Positions 10,741 to 23,630 of a DNA stretch of 64,000 bases are shown one piece after another (position 1 is the first letter of the stretch; each line of letters begins with the position of its first letter). The notes below the pieces were generated by a model. It was not told where the DNA came from. It ran no database searches and saw nothing but the letters and a program-made list of their open reading frames with translations. The stretch comes from Chloranthus sessilifolius. Taxonomy: Eukaryota > Streptophyta > Magnoliopsida > Chloranthales > Chloranthaceae. Made by a program: the position numbers and the translations under genes. The DNA lies in assembly GCA_021018995.1 (NCBI GenBank), contig CM037586.1:150454060-150518059 (forward strand), written 5' to 3'.

Positions 10741-11159
10741 CGTATGCCTAGACAAAATATATGTTATTAGCAATATATCTAAACATCGATTATTAAAAAA
10801 AGAATAGATTTAAAAAAAATATTAGACAAACCTTTCTCAGCAGTCTCGCTTTATTCTAAACGACTTGATTGAGGTTCATATGTTTCCATGCTCAATTCTT
10901 TACTGAAAATAAGTAAATAGTATTTGCCAAGACCATATAATGTATCAAGACATGTCAAAACCATGTTTATTAGTAAAAATAGAGTATATCTTCCAATAGT
11001 AATTACAGCATGTAGAGAGAACATAGAGTGGACCACATGAGTTTTTCAAAGGCATATAGAGGGAACAAAATTGTAAAAAAAAGAGAATTGTGTTTTAGTA
11101 TTCATCATCTTCCAATGGTAATTACAAAAAAAAATGAGAAATATATTTTAGTATTCATC
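10741..11159. other. spacer or introns between the TNP2 and Transposase_24 genes
   Basis: AT-rich sequence with short minus-strand ORFs only. No motif is recognised. It probably contains the 3' end of TNP2 and introns of the joint transcript. Confidence 0.4.
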
Positions 11160-14100
11160 ATCTTCCATGACATCAAGAACCAATGGCGATGCTAAAGTAT
11201 TCTGCATTAATTCTTGCCTCAAATACTAATGGATCTTCATAAGCATCTACATCTCGAGTCAATCTCTTTGGAGCATCTAAGACAACATACCATAGTTTGG
11301 TCCTTGCAATAGAAGACTTGGGTGGCTTGGGAGGCAAGAATAAACGGCTCGTCATCTTCATGTGAACTCCTCATAAGCCTCCCAAGATTAACAAAAATTA
11401 AGTTTACGGATCAACAACACATCCATTTGTTTTATCTTCTATACGTACCCAATCACGTGAAGAAGATTCTTTAAAGTTACCATAATTCAGGTTCAAGTAT
11501 TTGTTTGAGGATGCCATAATAAGTGACTTCTTCTTCCACAAGGTTCTTATCTTTGACACTAGCCCTAAAATTAGTTAAAGCCTTCATGGAGATACTTTCG
11601 TGCTTGTACTCAAATTCACGACAAAAAGATATCCATTAACCACATAAGAATTATACGATATGGCTTTGAAGTCTGGACCATCAGCAAGACTCTTCAAGGT
11701 AAAAGACTCTTTTTTTTCTAATTGTTGTCTTAACCAAGGAATGTAGTTGGCCCTCAGATGTTTATCACATGACTTGTGGCCTTGGAGGTTAGATTGGTAC
11801 TTCCTATAAATGTTGAGTATTAATTAGATCAAGTATTTCACTATTATTTATGGAAACATAATGACGGTATTTATAAATATTACTTACATCTCCCATTCAA
11901 CATTTTCTGGAGAATGTGTGAGAATCCATTTACGCGCTTGTTGGAATTGCAAGTTTTGAAGGTAATAGACTTTTCCTTTTTTATCGAGAGGGAAACCATG
12001 TGTAACATCATAATCCATGAACATTATATCTCCTCGCTTATGCCCTCCTGCATTATCATTTGGCATATACTCCATACGACTCATGCATTCTTCCATTAGA
12101 TATTGCTCGTAATAGACCCCTCTCGGATAAGTCCGATTTTTACATAATGCTTGTAAGTCTTCATCATCCTATACAATTTTCTTCAATTAGATATCAATAA
12201 TACTAGTAAAAAGAAATACTTTAAAAGTCGATTATGAAGGTTTACCTTTCAATGGATACATCCATCGATATCGAGCAGACCACATGTTAGCACCTCATCC
12301 GCCAAGTGAACAACAAGGTGTATCATAGAAACAAAAATGAAGGCGGAAGTACTTTTCAAACACGCAGTGCTTGATCATGCGTCTCCTCATGTTTATAAGC
12401 TCAACCCGATCTATAACTTTGGAACATAGGACATTAAAAATATTGACATTTGTCGGATAGCTCTCAATGGCTTTTCTTTCTTGAATGCATGCATCAACAA
12501 CACAGTAGTAGTTGTTGCATGAGGATATGATAGTCATGTGACTTCGTGCCTTTAGGTTGAAAATCCTCCAAACTTACGTTATACTTCCAATTTACCTTTG
12601 TATCCAATGGGAACTTTCAAATTATACAATGTTTCACAAATTAGTTTTCTTTCATCTCGAGATAAGACAAATGGAGCTTTAGGGCAATACACCTTGTCAT
12701 TTTTCTGCACAATCCATAAATTTTTCTTTATCTTCATTTCTTTAAGATCATATCGGGCCTCAATTCCATCCTTACTTTTACCTTTGTATCCATAATCGTT
12801 GCAATTAAATTTTCCGTAACATTCTTTTCCACGTGCATTACATCCAAATTATGACGAACGGGAAGATCCTACATTTATAAAGTAAAAAATTAGTATTCAA
12901 ACAAAGTTTATTGGAGATCACATAATAAAAATGAAAGGAAAATTTTATCACCTTCCAATATGGTAAGTCAAATAGGATTGATCGCTTTGACCATGCATAA
13001 CTCTCTTCATTCGTGGGCTTTTTCCTCTTCTTTCCTGCTGCCTTTCCGAACGTGGTCTGAATTGTTTCCATTTTACTTAAAACTTCTGAACCGCTCATAC
13101 GGCGTGGATGTTTCCTATGTTCTTCCTTACCATTAAATTGGGATTTCTGAGTTCTGAAAGGATGATTTAAATCTGTAAGGAACTTTCGGTGGCCCATGTA
13201 AGCAAATTTCTTTCCGTGATATAACCATACGGAGTCAACCTCTTCACTACAAATAGGACAACCATATCTTCCTGCTGTCCTACAACCCGAAAGATGACCA
13301 TATGCTGGAAAATCATGTATAGCCCATAATAAAATTCCTTTCATGTTAAACCTAGTTTTTGTATAGGAATCATATGTTGTTGCTCCAGTGGACCACAATT
13401 CATTTAATTCTACAAGCAATGGCTGCAAGTAAACATCAATGTCATGTCCAGGACCATTGGGCCCGGAAATCAATATGCTCAACATTGTAAACTCCTTGCG
13501 CATGCACAATGATGGAGGGAGATTGTAGGGAACAATCATAACAGGCCAACAACTATAAGAGTTATTCTTATTGCCAAAAGGATTGAATCCATCTGTGGCA
13601 AGTCCTAGACGAACATTACGTTTCTCTAAACCAAACTCTTTCCACTGAACATTAATTGATTTCCAACAAGAAGAATCTACGGGATGCCGCATGTGACTAT
13701 CATTTGCAACTGAGTTTGCATGCCATGTCATTTTCTCTGCAATCCACGGTACACTATACATTCTTTGTAGCCTCGGAATTAATGGAAAGTATCTTAATTT
13801 CTTCCATGGCAACGGCTTAGCCCTCGGCTTTGAAGCATTTGGTGGCTTCCATCTGCTCGTACCACATGTAGGACAAGTATCCTTATTTGCATGATCTCTC
13901 CAATATAATATGCAATCATTGGGGCATGCATGAATAATCTCATATTTCATACGTAAAGACTTGATCAACTTTTTCGCATTGTATGTGGTATCTGGCAAAG
14001 TATTTTCTTCAGGAAGTATGTTTTTTATCATTTTCAACAGCTCTGTGAAGCTTTTATCAGACCACTGATGCCTAGCTTTCATGCTCAACAACTCAATCGT

Positions 14101-14585
14101 GACTGACAATTTTCTGTGCTCATTTTACATAGCGGATACAAAGGTTCTAATGCACATTCCATCAAGTTACTATACCCCGCATCATCATGTAAATCATGTG
14201 GACGTTGCTCGTCATCTTCATCATAAGCATCATTTAAGCAAGCATCTAAATCTTCAGTACGAACACCTCCGAATGTGTTATTCAACATATCTTCCATTCT
14301 TGGAAACCTATCTTCGTTTGGGTTAGAAGTCGATGTACTAGTCCCCAAATTGGTATGACTATTAGAAAATGATTCTCCATGGTGCTTCCATATCGTGTAA
14401 GACTTATCTATACCATCACAAAATAAATGTTCCATAATAATCACGAGGCTATGCTTTTTAAGATTTCGACAGTTGACACAAGGACAACAACACCAATCAG
14501 GATCTTCTACATTTTCTTTTGCGAATTTGATAAATGAATGAAGACCTCGATATATTCCACAGTTGTATGATTTGCCGTCATCCAC
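11160..14585 (-). pseudogene. CACTA TNP2-type transposase gene, frameshifted
   Basis: Starting from the Met at 14585, the first ORF is a Transpos_assoc domain (CCCPCVNCRN zinc-binding segment, IWKHHGE). It frameshifts near 14100 into a 423-codon ORF (12838-14109) with HACPNDCILYWRD, the CPTCGTSRW ribbon, the LATDGFNPFG and GPNGPGHDIDVYL catalytic-core segments and GCPICSEE. After an intron (about 12869-12950), DLPVRHNLDVMHVEKNV continues, and later exons carry the YRWMYP (near 12270), DUF4218 and DUF4216 regions down to about 11170. The order matches plant TNP2, which cuts the element ends. The damage is modest (a frameshift near 14100 and stops near 12300-12400), so it decayed less than the MURA gene. 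Confidence 0.85.
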
Positions 14586-15580
14586 TCTTTACTTGGGATT
14601 GTTGAAGACATTCTACAAAACTAAATGAAGGAAAAATCACAACAATGAAGGAAAAAAATTGAAGTTTTAGAGAGAGAGAAAGAGAGAAAAAGCACAAGTG
14701 ATAGGTGCCCATATGACTGATAATGGCTTATTTGAACCAGCATAATATGAGCCGGTATTGGCTGACTTGTATACTCATATTTAGATCAGGCCTAACACGA
14801 TATATACATGTCAGCCCCTGGCCCATTTTTAAAACTATGCGCCAGTTATCATTTTCCTAAAATATAGAAACAACCCAGCAAAACTGGAGTTTCTGACAAC
14901 AACAAACAAAATTTCAACAACCCAAAAGATTAGAAAACAAGAAGATTGAATTATGGTAAGCTCATGGACTCAAGATCCATTGTGTGGAAGATTAGGGGTG
15001 AAAAAGGATCTCTATCGTATGAATCCAAGAAGTCCACAAGTTGATCTTTTACTTTTTATCGAACAGTGTTCAACATTTTTCTTATTATCTAATAGGGTCC
15101 CAGACCTTGAACTTTTTCATTTCTTTTATTAAGCATAAGCAAACAGGGTCTAAATATTTGACATATGTTGAAATTTAATTTAATTGAAAAAATGGGTTAG
15201 ATGAAAATTTCCTTAGGTTTCATATGATACTTCTTTATATAAGATTGATCGTTTATGTTAGGTGAAAATTCCCTACAAGTGACCGATCAATCTCATAGTG
15301 GACTGGTCTGACTTGTACGGGGGGACCAATCTCATGTTGATGGAGTTTGTTTTTCGCACCTATCTTTGATCTAATTGATCTTTAGATCATGAACATACAA
15401 TCACATCGTTAGATTTTGATTTCACAACTTGAAAAGTGAGTCAATATCGGTTGACGAGTTAGCATCGAGCGATTGATCTGAATCGTTGATATGTATGTGC
15501 CAACACTTGATACCATGATTCTAACATAATTTCAACACATAATTAGCATAATTTTTACATAATTTGAAAATCGACCAAAA
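14586..15580. other. CACTA region upstream of TNP2
   Basis: No coding signal. It includes a GA-rich tract (about 14670-14695) close upstream of the TNP2 start on the minus strand, probably 5' untranslated region or promoter. No clear TATA box was found. Confidence 0.4.
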
Positions 15581-15584
15581 TCGC

Positions 15585-15992
15585 CCGCCAAATCGGATCG
15601 AAACCACCAAAAGCAAAAAGAATCAAACCGATTGCCAATCGGTTTGCTTTCAGTTTTGAGTGGCCAAAATCGGAAAATGCCAATTGGGACATAAAATCGG
15701 AAAGAACTTAACCGATTCCCAATCAGTTCAGTTTCAGTTTTGAGCAGCTAAAACCGAAAACCGGTTGGGACCCAAAACTAAAGAAGACTGGAAAAAAAAG
15801 AGAATTAATATTTAAATTTTTTTTGAATAAACTGAAACCGAACCAAGTGAATCGATTTTTTTGCGCTTTGATTCGATTACAAGTTTTCGGTATTTAACCA
15901 ATTTGTTTCCGTTCAGTTTCCATTCAGGCTGAATCGAACGAAAAATCAAAATTTTAAGTTTTAGTTTAGTTAATCGAATCTGCACTCCTAGG
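15585..15992. repeat. degenerate CGGTTTCGGTT-type repeat, possible hAT-like remnant
   Basis: Alternating blocks of AAACCGA and TCGGTTT words, with inverted copies, end in TGCACTCCTA. This resembles the inward face of the hAT-like elements at 37042 and 43082. A matching left end and an 8-bp duplication were not found, so the boundaries are unsure. Confidence 0.4.
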
Positions 15993-16028
15993 TACCCAAC
16001 AAAACTGCATAATGTCAGTTATACAGAC

Positions 16029-16087
<59 letters not shown>

Positions 16088-17139
16088 TGGGCTTATACAT
16101 ACAATACATAACAGCATTTTAAAAATAAAAAAGCATAATGAGAATTTAACAGTAAAAAAAGTAAATATATACATCGAACAGAGGCCAGAGTACATAATTT
16201 GAGTATATAAATTCATAAAAATAAAAAAAAACATTTCAACATATAGCATGGGTAATCCTTTTAAGAAAGAAAAAAGACTTTCTTAAAAAAATTTAGTATT
16301 TAGAAAACAAAAATGCAAAAATTATGGGAAGAGAAAATAGAACATGAGAATAGCAAATCATATAAAACAGTAGGGTAATAGAACATGAGAATAGCAAACC
16401 AATCGGTTTTCGGTCTGATCCCTGCACCCGGATGTTAGATAGCAAACCATATAAAACAGAGGAAAATTTAGGAAAATACCTCAAAATTTGGGAAAATACC
16501 TCGAAATACAATAGGGTAACCAACCGGATTTAGCAGCCTTGGAAGATGGAGGAGCTGCTTAAGAAAAAATAAAATAATCCTTCAGAAAAAATAAAAGAAA
16601 ATAAAAACCATAACTCTGAAATTTAAAAAAATATTTTGGATAATCAAAAAACAAATAGATTTCAGAAAAACTATTTCTAATTAGGGTATGCCAAATTCTA
16701 GTGATTTGGGTATAATCCTTTTTAATATTTTAGAAAAAATAAAATAAAATATAACCCCTACCTGATCGTTTCTTCAATGTCGCTTTGGCGAGCTTTAATC
16801 GCTAGGCATATCGGAGAGTACTGATGCATAGATAAATTTCACCATTAATGGCTTCAAGCTGTGGCATCTGGAGACGACGAGGATGGCGTCGAATCAGGCT
16901 TCGGCTTATGGAGATGAGGAGGTTTGCATTGAATCAAACTTTAGATTTTGGAGATGAGGAGGACCGAATCAGATCAAGCTTCGGCGACGAGGAAGATGGC
17001 ATCAAATGAAGAGGAATAGGAAGGGCAAAGAGGAGAAGCTGGACAGATGTTCCGTTCCCGCGCTCTGGAGTTCCTTATAAGCTATTTTTGTATTGGCGCC
17101 TAGTATACCTTAGAGGGCCGAGGTTCGAATCGCCTAACC
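15993..17139. other. CACTA right flank, non-coding, with TA microsatellite
   Basis: Contains a (TA)n run at about 16032-16084 and a partial local duplication near 16320-16510 (ATAGCAAA-CATATAAAACAG and GGAAAATACCTC repeated). No gene is recognised. Confidence 0.5.
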
Positions 17140-17315
17140 TATAACAAACCGGGCCGTTGCATTTGAGAAACGGATGCCCAATTTGTTTTATATCTTGAGG
17201 TCACAGGTTCGAATAGGCTTAATTATACAATATTAGGCCGTTGCATTTTAGAAACTACGGTTTTGGACAGTTGTATCAGTTGATTTGTCCACAACGGTCA
17301 GAGTCCGTGGTTTTC
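17140..17315. repeat. CACTA right subterminal repeats
   Basis: GGCCGTTGCATTT occurs twice, with AACGG and CCGTGG motifs between, echoing the left array but sparser. Two copies of a GGTTCGAAT-type word nearby resemble a tRNA B box but lack any tRNA fold. Confidence 0.65.
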
Positions 17316-17602
17316 TTTAAGCAAGTAGTGTTGCTTATTCTTCATTTTCATGTAGTGTTTACACTATTCAAATTTAACTCTCTAAATCATAATTCATGGT
17401 TAATGAAAAATTTTATTGACCAAAAAAGACTAAAAAAAGTGATTTTATATTCTAATAAATTTACAAGAGCGGCGGTTATGTCCATATTCATTAAAATTTT
17501 TACACCGTAGTGGTCAAACTTCGCCTTTAGATCGTATCTTCCTTTTTTTTGGGCGACCGGCTTGACGTATGTTGTGCAGAGGTAAAACCTCGATATCTTC
17601 CC

Positions 17603-19702
17603 TTATAACTGCCCATTGGCGTTTATCAACGGTCGAAACAAATTGTTCTTTATAAGTTTCCCTAAATAAGGCACTGGTAAACCAATGATCACAAAATTGA
17701 GGAATGGAATCTCTTTATTCCATTTTCTGCGCGATAATGCAGCAATCGCATGCGAATATGGTAATCCAAGGATAGCCCAACGTCTGCATGTACACGTTCG
17801 TTTCTCTAGGTCGACACTGTGAGTGTATTGCCCACGTTTAACTTGAAATGTATCACGACCATAGAGAATAACGTTCTTTCGACGGGCCCACCCTGAATTT
17901 CGTGTTATGTGCTCTTCCACCATCGGTGTTAACTCGTGTGTCATTTTATTTCCTTCTTCTTGACGCCGAAGGTAGAATTCGACTACCTTCGTGTGAATGG
18001 TTTCTAACATTGTCACAATCGGTTCCTCTCTAGCTATCTTCAACACACTGTTAATGCTTTCAGCTATATTTGTTGTCAGCATGTCATAGCGCTTTCCTGA
18101 AAAATATGCGCATGCCCAGAAATGGTCACCGACTTCTTTAATCCATTTTATACATTCTGGGTGGGCCTGGTCTTGTATTTTTTATAAAATTCTTTTGAAT
18201 TTTACCTCGGAAAATGCACGGGCAGTAATCCAAAACAGCGGTCGAGAGATTGTATCCTTGTATGTATCAAAAGCATTACGCACAGCTTCCATCAATCCCA
18301 AAGGCCGGTCTGATATCAATACAAATTGTTCTTCAAATTCCCCGATTATGCGTCTCCCTAATAGATCAAGGAACCATGTCCAATGATCTTCATTCTCTTT
18401 GGGTACAACACCGAATGCTATAGGGAATAAATGTCTATTACCGTCTATCCCCGTAGCTATTAACAACACCCCATTGTATCATCCGCGCAAATGCGTTCCA
18501 TCTACCGCAATTATTCTTCGCAAAGTATTACGATAGCTCCTAATGTAAGGTCCAAATGCTACGAAGAGCCTCTGAAAGGCATTATCAGGCTCGCGACATA
18601 ATTCGGTCTGTACGTCTGGATTGATTCTCTATAATTCAGCGATATAGGATGGTAACATCTTAAATTGCTCCTTCCAGCTACCTCAGATGTCGCTTAAAGC
18701 CATTTCTTTCCCTCTCCATACTTTCCAATAACTTACTGCTATCCCATATTTTTTTTCAATATAAAAAATTATTGAAGCAGGAGTCTCGTCAAAGCCTTTT
18801 AACAATTTATCTCTCACGAAGGAAGCTATCCAAGAATTCGTACACTGGCGATGTCCTCTTTCGAAAGTTGGCATTCCGCACGTATGTTGCGGGCGAAATG
18901 TCTTCACGACAAACGTGTCCACCCCCACAAATTTTGATGCATGTATTCGCCAAGCATACCCTAATTGAATACAGCTCCTGGTAACTCGAAGAGGACTGGT
19001 TTTTATTGGTTTATTTTAAAAATTATTTGTCATTGCAAACTCTCTAAGGGCTTTTTGAAAGGTTATTTTATTTCTGAATGCTTGACTGACAGTTAATGGC
19101 CCCCCTTCATACAATTCTTCATCATCCGAATCCATATACTCTCCTTCCGAGTCATTAAGCTGATAGCCTTCGTCCACCATAGGTTGATCAATTCCCCTAT
19201 TAGTATGAACACGCGAAGTGGGCGAGGAGGGCAGTGATTCAGTATTTTCAGGATCACTATCACCGTCGTCGACTGGAATATTATTACGTGCTTGGGGTTG
19301 AGTCCATCGAGGTATGGTTAGTGTTCGCTCCTGTGCTTTGGCCTCGATTACCGTTCGCTCCGAAGCTATTTGTTCAGAAGGCCATTCGTATGGACTAATG
19401 CCTCCCAAAAATATTTCCTACTGATTCCAATCAAATATGTTGTTCACCGCTTCATCGTTATGCTGACATGTATTGTCCATCGGATTCATTTGAGGATAAT
19501 ATCCTTGATCTTCATCGTCTTGTCTCATTGGAACGTCTGAAGACGCTATTGGTTCCGTGACATGAGTGATTAATGTATTGTCCATCGGATTCATTTGAGG
19601 ACAATATCCTTGATCTTCATCGTCTTATCTCATTGGAACGTCTGAAGACACTATTGGTTCCATGACATGAGTGATTAATGATTTCTCGATATAAACATTT
19701 AT
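17603..19702 (-). pseudogene. MURA-type MULE transposase, main part
   Basis: Continues the N-terminus from 32912. In order: an acidic linker (19016-19702) with a 35-codon tandem duplication; the Mutator DNA-binding region (18683-18984); and the MULE transposase core with catalytic Asp in AVDGTHLRG near 18500, Asp in VLISDRPLGL near 18320 and Glu in TNIAESIN near 18060. A C-terminal SWIM zinc finger (CTCRRWAILGLPYSHA near 17760) follows. These match the DDE residues and domain order of plant MURA. One SWIM cysteine is replaced by Tyr. At least five in-frame stops are present (near 19016, 18683, 18630, 18480 and 18182), so no transposase is made. It ends 245 bp from the CACTA insert and faces the ULP-like gene tail to tail. 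Confidence 0.88.
19467..19680 (-). repeat. 105-bp tandem duplication within MURA
   Basis: Two copies of a 105-bp unit (starting about 19469 and 19574) differ at a few bases. The period is 35 codons, so the frame was preserved. The encoded repeat has the pattern MNPMDNT, THV-EPI, SSDVPMR, DDEDQGY. One copy has acquired a stop. Confidence 0.85.
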
Positions 19703-19707
19703 CACAC

Positions 19708-21496
19708 TGATGTGATTTTTTTAATGTGATGTTTTACTCGCAAGTGCACGAATCGGTTTGTATATAGTGGGTGCGGAGTACGAGATCGTTCCCACGAGGA
19801 TTAATTTTGAAATATCTAAAAGAGACAAGCAATTCTAGAAATCTATTAAGATCTAACAGTATTCTACCGGTTTTATGATTTAAGCGGTTGATGAGATGGT
19901 AATTAATGACTACAAACTAAAATTCAATTGATAATTCAAAAGTAAAAGTGAAGATGATGATAAAGATGAAGATACTAAATCCTCCCATCTTTGGTCCGTT
20001 CTTCCTATAATATAAATCTAAGGATTAAATTATGAGATATTTCATTGGTAACAAACATCTTTTATGGAAGATCAATGGTCAACACCCTAATAGGTTCCAC
20101 ATTGCATCCCTGCAATCAGGACTTAGATGATTTTCATATATAGATCTGGGATCAAGGGCATGACTAGGCACACATGATCTCAGGTTCAAATAAAAATCAT
20201 CCCCAAAGTGGGTGAAAATTTCAACAAGAATACCACTTATAAATCAAATCAATTACACTTTATTCAGATTAGGGATTATTTAAGATAAAATTACCATTAC
20301 AGAACCAAGATCCAGGGCATGGCTCGGCACACTCGATCCCAGAACATAATCGTAATTAGATCCACACGATGAAAGCAAAAAGACCATAACAATGATTGGG
20401 TAAAATTACCGTCACAGATTTTAGATCCCGGGCATGGCTCGACACACGCGATCCCGGTTAGTGGCGGGAATTTCATCCGTTCATGAAAACACAACAACCA
20501 TAAAATAAAATCTCATATTTTAATCATAAATTTATATTATTAAAAGTACATCCCTCGGATGGGAATCATTAGATCCCCATCTCTATAAATTTAGCCACAC
20601 ATATTGTAAGTAAATGACATAAATAAATAAAGACGGGAAAATAACATTAATTAAAATTACCTCAAACTTCAAAAGAACTTACTTTGATCCACAAGTATGA
20701 TGATCTTCAGAAACGAAATTAATGCAGGAATAAACTTTGAACAAAATTTAGGAATGAGTACTGAAAAATTAAAGGGAACAAAGCTCTCAAAAGAATAATA
20801 AAATTTCCCTATTTCTATGTCTAACTATGAAAAATAATGGCTAAAAACTAAAGCTCTCTAAAAAAACTCTCCTTCTAATCCTCCTTAATCTACTCTAATT
20901 TTCCTCCCTTTCCCGAAGTGTTTGAGTCGCTTTAAATAGACCCTCGTCGCGGGAGTCTCCTAAGCCAATATTTTCGGGTCGATTAATCGACCAGGGAGGG
21001 TCGATGCATCGAGCCGCCAAAACGTCCCAAAAATCAGGTTTACAGTGTCAGTTTCGTGTCAGACTCTGACTCTGCCTCGATTAATCGACCTATAGGGTCG
21101 ATGCATCGACCCCAGAAATCCGTAAAATTCAGCACTTTCTCTTGGTTCAGACACTGCTTCGGTATTTTGGCCATAACTTTCTGTCCCGAACTCGGATTGA
21201 GGTGATTCTTGCACCGTTGAAAAGAAGACGAAAAGATCGACAACTTTCATGTTTTGATAATTTCGTAATTCAGCCATCTTGAAGGTCCAAATTTAGCCGC
21301 AAGTCGCACCAAGTTCTTGATTACCCAAAGTTGCAGTGTTTTGACATTATATTCAGAATTCTTGGACTGTTTTCTATACTTGGCTTGTATTTTCCTGAAA
21401 CACTTCAAATCTAATCAATCTCATTAGATAGCCTTCATCGGACAGCTAAATATAGGTATTTAGGGGTAAAATATCATCATTTTTCAGTACTCATCA
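19708..21496 (-). repeat. 3' LTR of the Athila-like element
   Basis: 1,789 bp, closely matching 31096-32906. It contains three imperfect copies of a motif with the core GGGCATGGCTCGGCACAC (near 20160, 20315 and 20425) and four TCGA-palindromes (20970-21112). Confidence 0.92.
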
Positions 21497-21510
21497 TACC
21501 CCCAAACCTA
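21497..21510 (-). promoter_or_regulatory. polypurine tract of the Athila-like element
   Basis: On the minus strand TAGGTTTGGGGGTA lies immediately before the TGATGAG start of the 3' LTR. A near-copy of the same word lies near 23285. Confidence 0.7.
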
Positions 21511-23630
21511 CACTTTGCTAGTCCTCGAGCAAAGCAAACTAAAGAAAATAAATGCCACTTTCGTAGGGAACACGATTGCACTTAGCATGTGCAACAAGCC
21601 TTTAAACCCCTAGGTGATCCTAGTGGAGGAGTTGTGTCTCCTGAGGGTTTACAGTGAAGTTACCCACAAACTTCAATATATTTTTGAAATCATCGATAAA
21701 ATTAAGTTTTCAAAACATGATTTTGATAACATATATACCATTCAAAAACAAAAATCATTAATCAATTCAACATGCGAATTCTCAATTTTAAATAACAATA
21801 TTATACTAATCATACTAATATCCATTCAAATTAGTCTAATGCTCAAATCGTTAGATAGCTCATCCATTCATGCCTAAACGTGAAGTGTGTGCATAACCAA
21901 ACCAGAATTCATTCATCTCAGAACTAGTTCAAACGGAAAACCGTTGGATCTGTTGTTTTGACTCAATCCTCACTTTAGGTATACTCTCAAAATATAAAGA
22001 CACCGATAGTGGATAGTTTTCGCACATATGTGAGAGGTCAATACAAAGCAAATAAAAAGGTCTCACATGATAAATGAAACACGATGCAATCAATGAACAA
22101 AAATAAATCTCATAAGAAGACACTTGTCTATCCTAAACATGCCATATCAAGTGTCATAAGTATCACATATTTACTCTCCACAAGGCAGTTACTAATGCAA
22201 GATCAGATCATGAAGGTCTTTTTAGGGTTGTAATGGGGCTCAGGAAAGGGTAAGAAAGAATTGGAAGTTGGGATTCAAAGTTTCTGAGAAATTGGAAAAG
22301 AAACAACTTTTTTATTTTTTCTATTTCTCTTCTTTTTCTTTTCTAATCTCTCACTATTTTTCTCAATTTTTTTCTATTTTTCTCAACTCACTTTTTCTTT
22401 TGAATTTTCTTTTCTTGAAGCACCTCAGATTTTTCATTATTTTTCACAATTTTCTTTTTCCTTTTCTCTCCCCTTTTTCTTTTTATTTTTGCCATACACT
22501 CTCAGTAAACACCACAACTCGATTCTCCACTTACTCTCTTTTCGTTCACTCTCATCCCTCGTTCCTAATTTCTCAGAAATAAGAAGGGTAAAGCTGAATT
22601 TTCAGAAATGGTGAAGGGTTAAAGGTTAACGTGGCTTATCAAAGAATGTATAAAGGTAAATTTTTTCAATAGGCTCAAAGGGGTACTAGAAAGATAAATT
22701 TATTTGAGGTGGGGCATTTTAAGCACAAACGAGCCAAAGATGGCCTTCAATCATATCCTTAAAAGATAGTAACTTTGCCTATTTGTCTCGAGTAGATATA
22801 CAGTACATTCTAACATAATGATATGAATTTGATTTCATGTACAGTCACAAGTCAAAATGAAGTGTATGAGATTATGCAAAATAAGTCGTATTCAAAGAAA
22901 ACTCCGAGTTTATGTATTCACTCATCAATGACGGAAAATTAGCTCTAAAGCTCACTGGGTTTAGTCTCCACTAAGATCCTAAGATTCAACATTCAAAACA
23001 GTTCATCGATTTCTAAGTCTTAGCTTGGTATCAGTGCAAAAATTCTAGGCATGAATATCAAAATTATCCACAACATATCACATTAAGCTTCATCATCTTA
23101 GATACAAGTAATCAAAATATGACACTAGTATTCTCAAAATTAATCACATGTATCATCAACTAAAGTTTGAAAACAATCGTAAAATAATGTGCATGATGAC
23201 TTCAAAAATTAAAATTTGTTTTTTTTTTTTTTTTTTTTTTCAGATAAAACATATAAGTGACGCAAAATAAATAACCATACCCCCAAACCTAAAGATGACA
23301 ATGTCCGCATTGACTGAAAGAAGTAGCGCACCCCTAAACCTGTTTGAAAAAAAGTACCTCAACACAAAGATCAGGTGCAGAGAATATGTGCATCAAATTG
23401 GAACATGACAAAAAATATATTGAAAGGAATATGGTTACACTATTGAGGGAAGTAAAAACAATCTAAACAAAACAAAACAAAACAAAAAGGAAAGAAGAAA
23501 AAAAAACTAAAAAGCCTAAATCCTAAATCCTAAACTAAACATGAATCCAACTCTGTTAATCAGTGGCAGGCGGACCCATCCACCTCGGGTCACTTAAATT
23601 GATATTCTTAGGCACAGGGAACAATTTCTC
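21511..23630. other. 3' untranslated region of the Athila-like element
   Basis: No gene is recognised. It contains strongly T-rich plus-strand stretches (22300-22480), a poly(T) run (23217-23240) and a second polypurine-like word near 23285. The ORF at 22268-22582 on the plus strand comes from base composition alone. Confidence 0.55.

Larger units (their letters stand above)
5538..17357 (-). mobile_element. CACTA (En/Spm-type) DNA transposon with captured gene fragments
   Basis: The left end is CACTACGTGAAAATCGG (5538). The right end, read inward, is CACTACATGAAAATGAAG (17357). Both are flanked by TTT (5535-5537, 17358-17360), the 3-bp duplication expected for CACTA. Subterminal regions are dense in ACGG...CCGT repeats, another CACTA hallmark. 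On the minus strand it carries a TNP2-type transposase gene (11160-14585) and a Transposase_24-type gene (9560-10740). The left third holds captured exons of host genes. It sits between the two MULE genes and damaged neither. Confidence 0.92.

Noticed and set aside
16019..16249. ORF with a long Tyr-Ile repeat
   Set aside because: It is a translation of the (TA)n microsatellite at 16032-16084. The same holds for the ORFs at 46696-47089 and 48788-48973.
17100..17215. tRNA-derived SINE suggested by two GGTTCGAAT words
   Set aside because: No A box at the right spacing, no acceptor stem and no poly(A). Better explained as CACTA subterminal sequence.
17300..17335. Right end of the CACTA element at the first GTAGTG (near 17330)
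   Set aside because: The next GTAGTG at 17357 gives a longer match to the left end (CACTAC-TGAAAAT) and a perfect TTT duplication.
22268..22582. 104-codon Phe/Leu/Ser-rich ORF that looks membrane-like
   Set aside because: The plus strand here is a T-rich tract in the retroelement 3' region, which gives Phe-rich frames by composition. The element's genes are on the other strand.
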